Shown: one piece after another, positions 1-5,272 of the stretch | Layout: each line of letters starts with the position of its first letter | Position numbering within the stretch: position 1 is the first letter of the stretch | Assembly: GCF_001298715.1 (NCBI RefSeq) | Contig: NZ_CDSC02000071.1 | Coordinates: 1 to 5,315 of the forward strand | Reading direction: 5' to 3' | Source of the DNA: Bathymodiolus azoricus thioautotrophic gill symbiont | Lineage (GTDB): Bacteria > Pseudomonadota > Gammaproteobacteria > PS1 > Pseudothioglobaceae | DNA length: 5,315 bases | Program-made: the position numbers and the translations under genes | Notes under the pieces: model-generated | What the model was told of the DNA's origin: nothing | Databases searched by the model: none | What the model saw: only the letters and a program-made list of their open reading frames with translations

Positions 1-40
1 TTACTCATTTATCGTCCTAAATTATCTTACAAACTGAATT

Positions 41-75
41 AAAAAAATAAAAAATAGAGACCTTGTCTTTTTTCT
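41..75 (-). terminator. Possible weak terminator after trmJ
   Basis: Read on the minus strand, an A-rich run leads into a short stem (AGAC, loop AAG, GTCT at about 58-68), followed by CTATTTTTTATTTTTTT. The A-tract, stem and U-tract order is that of a Rho-independent terminator and it lies about 165 bases past the trmJ stop. The stem is only four clean base pairs, so it would be weak. The plus-strand version gains a G-U pair but is followed by a shorter T run that is partly inside the stem. Confidence 0.3.
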
Positions 76-128
76 ATTAAAAAAAACTTTTAAAAACTAC
101 TTCTACACTTTAATACAATAAACAAGTA

Positions 129-230
129 TTTTTCTTTTTTACAAGGCGGATTGCTAAGAATACGATTGAGCATAGTAAAACTATGTGATCGAGTGTTCTT
201 GGTAATCTAACGCAGAAAAAAATGGAAAAG
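129..230 (+). repeat. Long imperfect palindrome, possible structured RNA or dispersed repeat
   Basis: Bases 149-163 pair with 193-207 over 15 continuous positions, three of them G-T (153/203, 155/201, 161/195). Outside this, GCG at 146-148 pairs with CGC at 211-213, leaving TAA (208-210) bulged. Inside, 164-167 pairs with 187-190, and a perfect six-pair stem (171-176 with 180-185) closes an AAA loop at 177-179. The palindrome loosely continues outward as a T-rich arm (129-140) facing an A-rich arm (216-230). The T arm comes before the stem and the A arm after it on both strands, the opposite of a Rho-independent terminator. All non-Watson-Crick pairs in this fold are G-T on the plus strand, which would be A-C mismatches in minus-strand RNA, so any RNA function is more likely on the plus strand. 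It may be a member of a dispersed repeat family, but only one copy is visible here. Confidence 0.6.
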
Positions 231-237
231 ACGACGT

Positions 238-984
238 TTATTTTTGAAAGGGTTTGATGTTTCTGAGTATCCCTCGTAAAATCGCCACCTCCTCTTTCTC
301 AGGCTCTGCCCTACCAAAGAACCGACGCAATCTTCGCATTAAAAGCGCCTTAGGGCGCTTATCTTCAAAATACTCTATGTGTTCCAATACTTGAGAAAGA
401 TGGGTGTAAAAACCTTCTAATTCGTCAAAACTGGCAATCTTATTGCTACTTTGTTCAAACTGCGTTGTGGTGTTATAGACATAATTTTGATAAGCAAAGA
501 CTTGAATGGCGGAAGCCACATTCAAAGAAAAATAATCAGGATTACCGGGGATGGTCATCAGTATTTGACATAAATCTAACTCTTCATTGGTTAACCCGTA
601 TTTTTCTGTGCCGAATACCACCACTACGGTTTGGTTTTCAACTGAGGTTATTTTTTGAATCTCATTGCAAGCACCCACAACATCCATTTGCTTCCATTTA
701 ATATTGCGTTGGCGTGCACTGGCACCAATGACCAAATGCGCGCCTTGCAGGGCTTCTTCTAGGGATTCACAGACTAGCGCATTGGACAATACATCATCTG
801 CACCACTCGCTCTAGCAGTGGCAACGGCTGATGGGTAGCCTTGTGGATTGACCAAAGTCAACTGCGATAAATTCATATTTTTCATCGCTCTGGCAGCCGC
901 ACCAATATTACCTGGCTCGGTGGTATTAACCATAACCACACGCACCCTGTCAAAGGTATGGGTATAATTCTCTTCTTTATTCAT
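238..984 (-). CDS. trmJ: tRNA (cytidine/uridine-32 2'-O)-methyltransferase TrmJ
   Basis: The 248-residue product is a SPOUT-fold, SAM-dependent methyltransferase of the TrmH superfamily. TrmJ methylates the ribose 2'-OH of nucleotide 32 in the anticodon loop of several tRNAs. Three family motifs are visible: motif 1 around residues 20-37 with GNIG (25-28) and the conserved arginine at 32; motif 2 FGTEKYGLTNEEL (124-136); and motif 3 IPGNPDYFSLNVASA (145-159), which forms the knotted SAM site. The C-terminal part (about 180-245, with an ILRGIL motif near the end) matches the helical extension of E. coli TrmJ, which is 246 residues long. The ATG at 984 is chosen because AAGG lies five bases before it. 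The N-terminus then runs about a dozen residues longer than in E. coli. The gene diverges from suhB, as in E. coli, but only 14 bp separate the start codons. The assignment is firm; exact base specificity (C and U at 32) is inferred from the family. Confidence 0.93.
   Translation of the reverse strand: MNKEENYTHTFDRVRVVMVNTTEPGNIGAAARAMKNMNLSQLTLVNPQGYPSAVATARASGADDVLSNALVCESLEEALQGAHLVIGASARQRNIKWKQMDVVGACNEIQKITSVENQTVVVVFGTEKYGLTNEELDLCQILMTIPGNPDYFSLNVASAIQVFAYQNYVYNTTTQFEQSSNKIASFDELEGFYTHLSQVLEHIEYFEDKRPKALLMRRLRRFFGRAEPEKEEVAILRGILRNIKPFQK
963..968 (+). promoter_or_regulatory. Candidate suhB -10 element inside trmJ
   Basis: A perfect TATAAT lies within the first codons of trmJ and points toward suhB. 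It would start transcription near base 975 and give a leader of about 24 bases before the suhB ATG at 999. No good -35 hexamer is seen at 16-18 bp upstream. A TATG at 957-960 is one base off the spacing of an extended -10. It is a prediction from motif and position only. Confidence 0.5.
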
Positions 985-989
985 TTTTG

Positions 990-993
990 CCTT
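990..993 (-). promoter_or_regulatory. Shine-Dalgarno site of trmJ
   Basis: On the minus strand AAAAGG precedes the ATG at 984 with five bases between AAGG and the start codon. This decides the trmJ start over the in-frame GTG codons further in. The same bases, read on the plus strand, fall in the suhB leader, where they are pyrimidines. Confidence 0.65.
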
Positions 994-998
994 TTATC

Positions 999-1799
999 AT
1001 GCATCCTACGCTTAATATTGCCATTAAAGCCACCAGAAAAGCGGGTGACATCATTTTGAGATACCACAACCAAATTGACCTTTTAACGATTGAAAACAAA
1101 GCGGCTAATGACTTTGTTTCTGAAGTTGATAAAGCCGCTGAAGATGCTATTATAGACGAGTTGAAATACGCCTTTCCCGATCATTGTATTTTGGGTGAAG
1201 AAAATGGCGAAATTTTAGGTAATAGTCGCTTTCAATGGATTATTGACCCACTCGATGGTACCACCAATTACTTGCATGGTTTCCCGCAATACTGCGTCTC
1301 TATCGCCTTATACGAAGACAATGAAGCCATGCACGCTGTGGTATATGACCCATTTAAAGAAGAAATGTTTACCGCTTCAAGAGGGCAAGGGGCTTATCTT
1401 AACGAACAAAGGATTCGCACTACCAATACCCGTGGTTTTGAAAACACACTGATTGGCACAGGCTTTCCTTTTAAAGCACCGCAACATCTAGATGCTTACC
1501 TTGATATGTTTAAGGCAATTCATCCAAAAGTGGCAGGTATTCGCCGTGCAGGATCTGCCGCACTTGATCTGGCTTATTTGGCTGCAGGTCGCTTAGATGG
1601 CTTTTGGGAAATTGAGCTTAACATTTGGGACATTGCCGCTGGCGTGCTTTTGGTTAAAGAAGCGGGTGGTTTTGTAGGGGATTTTTCGGGTCGTGATAAG
1701 TATTTAGAGACTGGCAATGTTGTGGCTGGCAATGAACAAGTATTTAAAGCTATTTTAAAAACCATTCATCCACATTTAACGGCTGATTTACAGTGCTAA
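999..1799 (+). CDS. suhB: Inositol-1-monophosphatase family protein SuhB
   Basis: The 266-residue product belongs to the lithium-sensitive, Mg-dependent inositol monophosphatase family, which hydrolyses inositol-1-phosphate to inositol. In E. coli SuhB also joins the NusA-containing antitermination complex on rRNA operons; whether that role applies here is inferred. Metal-binding motifs are present: GEE (66-68, E67), DPLDGTTN (83-90, with D83 and D86) and the C-terminal WD (W210, D211). The RRAGSAALDLAYLAAGRLDGFWE stretch (182-204) is typical of bacterial SuhB. Length equals E. coli SuhB (267). The ATG at 999 is preferred over an in-frame TTG at 987 because it gives MHPTLNIA, matching the conserved MHPMLNIA start of the family. 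No Shine-Dalgarno sequence precedes either start. A 78-residue membrane protein gene follows after 6 bp and is probably co-transcribed. Confidence 0.93.
   Translation: MHPTLNIAIKATRKAGDIILRYHNQIDLLTIENKAANDFVSEVDKAAEDAIIDELKYAFPDHCILGEENGEILGNSRFQWIIDPLDGTTNYLHGFPQYCVSIALYEDNEAMHAVVYDPFKEEMFTASRGQGAYLNEQRIRTTNTRGFENTLIGTGFPFKAPQHLDAYLDMFKAIHPKVAGIRRAGSAALDLAYLAAGRLDGFWEIELNIWDIAAGVLLVKEAGGFVGDFSGRDKYLETGNVVAGNEQVFKAILKTIHPHLTADLQC
1023..1051 (-). promoter_or_regulatory. Candidate trmJ promoter inside suhB
   Basis: Read on the minus strand, ATGTCA (bases 1051-1046, four of six matches to the -35 consensus) is followed after 17 bp by TTTAAT (1028-1023, five of six matches to the -10 consensus). 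Transcription would begin near 1016, giving a leader of about 31 bases before the trmJ ATG. The gap between the divergent genes is only 14 bp, so a trmJ promoter has to lie within suhB. This is the best candidate I found, not a proven site. Confidence 0.35.
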
Positions 1800-1805
1800 A
1801 ATTTT

Positions 1806-2042
1806 ATGCAAAAGTCTTTTAAAAACACAATTTTAAAGATTTCTTTATCTTTCTTCTTCTTGGCTGTTGCCTCTATGTTGATTCAAAGAACTTTTTATCC
1901 GATATATGTCGACACTCAAGGCCTGTTACACGAAACCCTATGGACACCGATTGGCACTTTTTCTTTCGTGCTAAGCGTAGCTGGTTTGGTTGTTTATTTA
2001 ATGTTGTTGATTTTAATGTTAATCAAGCGTCGGATAAAGTAA
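1806..2042 (+). CDS. Small two-helix membrane protein, probably DUF3955 family
   Basis: A 78-residue protein with two hydrophobic segments, about 9-26 and 48-73, joined by a short polar stretch. It ends in a basic tail (KRRIK), which favours a cytoplasmic C-terminus. The linker reads YVDTQGLLHETLWTPIG (34-50). That pattern of acidic residue, glycine, LHE and then PxG before the second helix resembles the uncharacterised DUF3955 family as I remember it; I could not search to confirm. No function is known or proposed. The gene starts 6 bp after the suhB stop, has no visible Shine-Dalgarno site, and probably relies on read-through from suhB translation. Its last 20 bases overlap the end of the convergent yciK-like gene. 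Confidence 0.7.
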   Translation: MQKSFKNTILKISLSFFFLAVASMLIQRTFYPIYVDTQGLLHETLWTPIGTFSFVLSVAGLVVYLMLLILMLIKRRIK

Positions 2043-2775
2043 GTTGCTCTCCATTTAGCTTCTTGGTTTTTTCACTCATTAAATACACAATCGCTGAGCT
2101 TTTATCCTCAGGCAAAGGATTTTTGTCAGAATTTTCAGCAGGATAAGCAGCTCTTCTCATCTCAGTCCTCATACGCCCTGGGTCTAGAGAATTGACTTTA
2201 ATATTGGTTTTCTCCAATTCGTCTGATAGGGTTTGGCTTAAACCTTCAATTGCAAATTTACTCACGCCATAGGCACCCCAATAAGCTCTTGCACTACGCC
2301 CTACTGAAGAGGATAAAAATAATATGCGTGCATCAGCAGATTTATTCAAAGCAGGAATTAAAAATTGCGTCAGCATAAAAGGCGCATTGATATTAATTTG
2401 CATAGTGGCGTACCACAGTTTAATATCATATTGCTCAATTGGCATCATTGTGCCAATAATACTAGCATTGTGAATCAGCCCATCAAGGCGTCCGAAATTA
2501 TCCAAAATATTTTTTTGTAGTTGCTCATAATGTTCAGGTGTTGCACCTTCTAAGTCAAACGGGTAAAGAATTGGCTCTTGATATTTGGCATCCACTACTT
2601 CGTCATACACCTCCTCTAATGAACCTAAATCACGCCCTAGCATAATCACACTCGCACCTGCTTTGGCCAAGTCTAGCGTCATCGCCCTGCCGAAGCCACG
2701 GTTGGCACCCGTGACTAAAATGGTTTTACCGTTTAACGCATCATTGGTAATTTGATAATTGGTTTTAATATTCAT
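2023..2775 (-). CDS. yciK: YciK-like short-chain dehydrogenase/reductase
   Basis: The 250-residue product is a classical SDR oxidoreductase with a Rossmann fold. Visible elements: the cofactor-binding TGANRGFG (22-29), a variant HNAS (102-105) in place of the usual NNAG, the catalytic Asn region MQININ (125-130), Ser156 in LSSSVGR, and the YxxxK pair Tyr169/Lys173, then DPG (198-200). GR at 47-48 after the second strand suggests NADP(H) preference. It follows E. coli YciK closely, including LDGLIHNA, SSSVGRxxRAxWGAYxxSKFAxEG and the P-G-R/T-M-R segment, and has nearly the same length (252). The substrate of YciK is not established. The start ATG overlaps the rmuC stop in an ATGA junction and is preceded by AAGGAA at five-base spacing. 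It is the last gene of the mupP-rmuC-yciK operon and its end overlaps the small membrane protein gene by 20 bp on the other strand. Confidence 0.88.
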   Translation of the reverse strand: MNIKTNYQITNDALNGKTILVTGANRGFGRAMTLDLAKAGASVIMLGRDLGSLEEVYDEVVDAKYQEPILYPFDLEGATPEHYEQLQKNILDNFGRLDGLIHNASIIGTMMPIEQYDIKLWYATMQININAPFMLTQFLIPALNKSADARILFLSSSVGRSARAYWGAYGVSKFAIEGLSQTLSDELEKTNIKVNSLDPGRMRTEMRRAAYPAENSDKNPLPEDKSSAIVYLMSEKTKKLNGEQLTLSDA

Positions 2776-3872
2776 TTCAATTCCTTTTTACTTTGCACAC
2801 CCAGTTCTTTTAATTTTTCCGCACGACCAATAAGATTGCCTTTACCGGTAGAGAGTTTAATGCGTGCATCTTTATAGCTGTCTCTTGCCTTATCCAATTG
2901 CTTTTCTATCTCGTCCATAGATTTCACAAAGCCTGATAATTTATCATACATCGCCCCTGCTTGGCGCACAATCTCTTCGGTGTTTTTATTTTGCCGTTCG
3001 GTATTCCAAATATGATTAACGGTTTTTAGGCTCATCATCAGCGTTGAAGGGGATACCAATGCTACATTTTTCTTTAGTGCATCGTTAAATAAATCAGGTT
3101 TTTGCTCTAATGCTACTAGTAGAGATGCCTCAATCGGGAAAAATACAAAAATATAATCCAGTGTATTTACACCTTCTAAGTTTTCATATGACTTTAATGA
3201 GATGTTTTTAATATGGGTATCAATAGATTTGATATGTGCGCTAATTGCTGTGCTATCGCCTGAGACATAGTCCTGATAACTTTTAAGAGAGACCTTGGAA
3301 TCAATAATAATGTCTTTATCATCAGGCAAATGCACGATTACATCAGGTCTTAATACCCTCCCTTCTTCATCTTTGAGTGTTGATTGTACATGGTATTGCT
3401 CATCTTTGTTTAATCCAGAATCCTCCAAAATTGACTCTAATATCATCTCCCCCCAGTCACCTTGCTGTTTGTTGTCATAAGTCAATGCGTTAGTGAGTTT
3501 CTGCGTGCCTTCAAGTGTATTCTTATGTGCATCTGTTAAGGTTTTAATTTGTTGTTCAAGTGAACTTCTGTCTTTAACTTGCTCAATGGAAAGCCCTTCT
3601 ATTTTTTTGCGAAAATCTTCAATTTGTGTTTTTAATGGCTTGAGTAAATCTGCATTCTTTTCACTGAGTTCAAGGCTGTCTTTTTTTAAAACTTGGGCAG
3701 AAATCCTTTCAAAGGCTTCGTTTATCTGCATTTGCGAGCGTTGCGTGGTATTAAAAGTCTTTTCTTGTTCTTTGAGCTTTATCTCTAATTCAGTGTTCTT
3801 GGTTTTAAGCTTAAAAAGCCAAAAAAACACAGCAGATACACCTATAAATAAACCTAATAATAACTCTTGCAT
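2772..3872 (-). CDS. rmuC: RmuC family DNA recombination protein
   Basis: The 366-residue product belongs to the RmuC family; loss of E. coli RmuC raises recombination at short inverted repeats, and the conserved domain is a predicted PD-(D/E)XK nuclease-like fold. Order of parts: one N-terminal membrane anchor (about 3-20), a long charged coiled-coil region (about 22-130), then the RmuC domain. That domain shows QGDWGE (137-142), LRPDVIVHLP (174-183), IIIDSKVSL (188-196, with the D-x-K of the putative active site), IFVFFPIEASLL (241-252), LVSPSTLM (272-279) and IWNTERQNKN (288-297). A second helical stretch (about 300-340) precedes a basic tail. E. coli RmuC is longer (475). The ATG at 3872 is chosen: it overlaps the upstream stop by one base (TAATG) and gives the membrane anchor directly, whereas the frame extends back to a TTG at 3902 that would add ten polar residues and a longer overlap. 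The membrane anchor suggests action at the inner membrane. Confidence 0.9.
   Translation of the reverse strand: MQELLLGLFIGVSAVFFWLFKLKTKNTELEIKLKEQEKTFNTTQRSQMQINEAFERISAQVLKKDSLELSEKNADLLKPLKTQIEDFRKKIEGLSIEQVKDRSSLEQQIKTLTDAHKNTLEGTQKLTNALTYDNKQQGDWGEMILESILEDSGLNKDEQYHVQSTLKDEEGRVLRPDVIVHLPDDKDIIIDSKVSLKSYQDYVSGDSTAISAHIKSIDTHIKNISLKSYENLEGVNTLDYIFVFFPIEASLLVALEQKPDLFNDALKKNVALVSPSTLMMSLKTVNHIWNTERQNKNTEEIVRQAGAMYDKLSGFVKSMDEIEKQLDKARDSYKDARIKLSTGKGNLIGRAEKLKELGVQSKKELK
2781..2786 (-). promoter_or_regulatory. Shine-Dalgarno site of yciK within rmuC
   Basis: AAGGAA on the minus strand lies five bases before the yciK ATG at 2775, inside the last codons of rmuC. It is the strongest ribosome binding site in the window. 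Together with the ATGA overlap it supports both independent initiation and coupled re-initiation at yciK. Confidence 0.7.
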
Positions 3873-4507
3873 TAAATCAATCTCTGTATTTCTTGTGGGC
3901 AATCAATAAGATAGTCATAATTCCAACCCTGCACAACCTTGCCATAGCCATAAGTGACTGCAACCGTTTTAATGCCTGCATTTTTACCTGCGATCATATC
4001 ATTTTCATCATCACCAACAAACAAGCACGAGACTGGGCTAACGCAGAGTTGCGCACAAGCATAAAGTAAGGGCGCAGGATGTGGTTTGTTATATTCTAGT
4101 GTGTCGCCACACACAACTACATCAGGCTTAATGCCCAATTTACCCAACAATAAATGGCTTAAATTTTCAGGTTTGTTGGTGACAACACCCCACAAGAGTT
4201 TGCGCTGTTTAATCAGTTTTAATAAATCATCAATACCCTCAAAAGTTTTCGCGTATTTGTCAATATTATCAGTGTAAATTTGCAGTAGTCTTTGATGTCT
4301 TTTAGTGAATTCAGGATGCGACTCATTGCACTCAAAACCCATAGCCACTAAAGCTTTTCCACCATGTGCCACCAAAGGCTTGATCGCCTCATACGGCTTT
4401 TCTTCCACACCATTTTCCAACAGCAAAGTATTGAGTGCATAAGCAAGATCAGGGGCAGTGTTAATCAATGTGCCATCTAAATCAAAAAGAATAGTGCTAA
4501 GCGTCAT
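3872..4507 (-). CDS. mupP: HAD-family phosphatase, MupP-like (MurNAc-6-phosphate phosphatase) or Gph-like
   Basis: The 211-residue product is a HAD-superfamily phosphatase of the phosphoglycolate phosphatase group with a helical cap. Motif I is DLDGT (9-13; nucleophile D9, acid D11), motif II VVTNKP (108-113, T110), motif III NKPHP (140-144, K141) and motif IV GDDEND (165-170, D166 and D170). It resembles Pseudomonas MupP, as I recall that sequence, more than E. coli Gph: the short cap with a GGKALV segment, FEGIDDLLKLI followed by LLWGVVTNKP, and CLFVGDDxxDxxxGxxAGxxTxAVxYGY. MupP removes the phosphate from N-acetylmuramate-6-phosphate in the AmgK/MurU peptidoglycan recycling route. A gene close to yciK supports this, since mupP and yciK adjoin in Pseudomonas; here rmuC lies between them. 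The alternative is a phosphoglycolate phosphatase that clears 2-phosphoglycolate. Substrate is therefore inferred. It is first in the operon, and no clear Shine-Dalgarno site precedes its ATG. Confidence 0.85.
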   Translation of the reverse strand: MTLSTILFDLDGTLINTAPDLAYALNTLLLENGVEEKPYEAIKPLVAHGGKALVAMGFECNESHPEFTKRHQRLLQIYTDNIDKYAKTFEGIDDLLKLIKQRKLLWGVVTNKPENLSHLLLGKLGIKPDVVVCGDTLEYNKPHPAPLLYACAQLCVSPVSCLFVGDDENDMIAGKNAGIKTVAVTYGYGKVVQGWNYDYLIDCPQEIQRLI

Positions 4508-4515
4508 AAAAAATC

Positions 4516-4544
4516 ATTAAAATTCTAAGTTGATAAATTATAAC
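4516..4544 (+). promoter_or_regulatory. Candidate plsC promoter overlapping the divergent one
   Basis: TATAAC at 4539-4544 is a near-consensus -10 with a weak ATTAAA (4516-4521) 17 bp upstream. The start would be near 4551, about 20 bases before the plsC ATG. Its -10 shares four bases with the opposing TATAAT, so both polymerases would melt the same DNA. A TTGATA at 4530-4535 is a better -35 match but has no -10 at suitable spacing. Confidence 0.4.
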
Positions 4545-4565
4545 GCTTACATACTCTGTACTGAA
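4537..4565 (-). promoter_or_regulatory. Promoter of the mupP-rmuC-yciK operon
   Basis: On the minus strand, TTCAGT (4565-4560, three of six -35 matches) is followed after 17 bp by a perfect TATAAT (4542-4537). Transcription would start near 4530, leaving about 23 bases of leader before the ATG at 4507. Position, spacing and the perfect -10 make this a good candidate for the operon promoter. Confidence 0.55.
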
Positions 4566-4570
4566 CAAAT

Positions 4571-5272
4571 ATGCTTTTTTTAAGGTCTTTACTTTACTTT
4601 TTAGGTTCAATGATAGTTTTAGGTTTGCTGGTAACAACCGCATTCGCACTGTTTTTTATTCCAATTAAAGCGCGCTACGCCATATTGGTAAATTGGTCAA
4701 AGTTTTGTATATGGTGGCTACGCATAACGCTAAACATCAAGCTTAAAGTCATTGGTAGGGAAAACATTCCTACAACACCATGCGTGATTGTCTCTAACCA
4801 TCAATCTACTTGGGAAAGCATTGGTTTACAACAAGTTTTTCCGCGTCAGACTTGGGTGCTTAAACGAGAGTTATTACTAATTCCAGTATTTGGTTGGGGG
4901 TTGGCAATGTTGAAGCCTATTGTTATTAATCGTGGCGAAAAACTCAAAGCCCTAAAAAAAATAATCAAACAAGGTGCTGATAGAATTAATGAAAAGATTT
5001 TTGTTGTAGTGTTCCCTGAAGGTACGCGTCAGCCTTATGGAAAACTCGGTGAATACCAAAAAGGTGGTATTTCTATCGCCAAGAAAACAGGTTGTGATAT
5101 TTCACCTGTATATCATAATGCAGGCAGGGCATGGCCTAAAGGTAGTTTTATTAAATATCCTAATACCATTACCGTTGTTATTGGAAGCCCTATTAGTGTT
5201 AAAGGTAAATCTACAACAGCTCTAACCAAGGAAATCCGAGATTGGACTGAGTCTCAGGCAGTCAAATACTAA
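4571..5272 (+). CDS. plsC: 1-acyl-sn-glycerol-3-phosphate acyltransferase (PlsC family)
   Basis: The 233-residue product is a membrane-bound acyltransferase that adds the second acyl chain to lysophosphatidic acid to form phosphatidic acid, the precursor of membrane phospholipids. A hydrophobic N-terminal segment (about 7-30) anchors it to the inner membrane. Acyltransferase motif I is NHQSTWE (76-82), giving H77-X4-E82 rather than the more common HX4D; motif II is PIVINR (116-121); motif III is FPEGTR (148-153); motif IV lies in ISPVYHNAGRAWP (177-189). The NHQSTWE and PVxHNAGxxWP pattern marks a proteobacterial PlsC subgroup in which HX4E is, as I recall, normal. Length is typical (about 240). 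The ATG at 4571 gives the full anchor; no Shine-Dalgarno site is visible. It diverges from the mupP-like gene with 63 bp between start codons. No terminator is visible in the 43 bases that follow. Which acyl donor (acyl-ACP or acyl-CoA) is used cannot be told. Confidence 0.92.
   Translation: MLFLRSLLYFLGSMIVLGLLVTTAFALFFIPIKARYAILVNWSKFCIWWLRITLNIKLKVIGRENIPTTPCVIVSNHQSTWESIGLQQVFPRQTWVLKRELLLIPVFGWGLAMLKPIVINRGEKLKALKKIIKQGADRINEKIFVVVFPEGTRQPYGKLGEYQKGGISIAKKTGCDISPVYHNAGRAWPKGSFIKYPNTITVVIGSPISVKGKSTTALTKEIRDWTESQAVKY

Larger units (their letters stand above)
1..237. other. AT-rich intergenic region downstream of trmJ
   Basis: No coding frame of useful length or recognisable protein is visible on either strand. 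The first 130 bases are dominated by A and T runs. The right half holds an imperfect palindrome (129-230), and a weak terminator-like hairpin lies at 41-75; both are listed separately. In E. coli the iscR gene follows trmJ, but nothing resembling it is visible here. A plus-strand gene lying to the left could end just before or within the first 40 bases, since all three plus frames meet a stop by base 42, but there is too little sequence to tell. Confidence 0.7.

Noticed and set aside
141..215. About 75 bases of paired sequence as a possible tRNA gene
   Set aside because: It folds as one long hairpin, not a cloverleaf. No GTTCRA T-loop, anticodon arm or acceptor stem with CCA or discriminator base is present.
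141..215. Palindrome as an integron attC site
   Set aside because: TCTAACGC near the right end recalls an attC core, but it is on the wrong side and orientation, there is no matching GTTRRRY/RYYYAAC pair, and no integrase or cassette is nearby.
129..230. Palindrome as the trmJ Rho-independent terminator
   Set aside because: On the minus strand the U-rich run precedes the stem and an A-rich run follows it, the reverse of the required order. The same is true on the plus strand.
987..998. TTG at 987 as the suhB start
   Set aside because: It adds only four residues not found in the family. The ATG at 999 reproduces the conserved MHP N-terminus.
1940..2146. Plus-strand 68-codon frame overlapping the small membrane gene and yciK
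   Set aside because: It lies out of frame over two better-supported genes, has no motif and no ribosome binding site.
3873..3902. TTG at 3902 as the rmuC start
   Set aside because: It adds ten polar residues before the membrane anchor and lengthens the overlap with the upstream gene. The ATG at 3872 forms a TAATG junction.
3493..3909. Plus-strand open frame of 138 codons antisense to rmuC
   Set aside because: The translation is a serine, cysteine and leucine-rich string with no recognisable motif. It mirrors the biased codons of the rmuC coiled coil, which has full family support.
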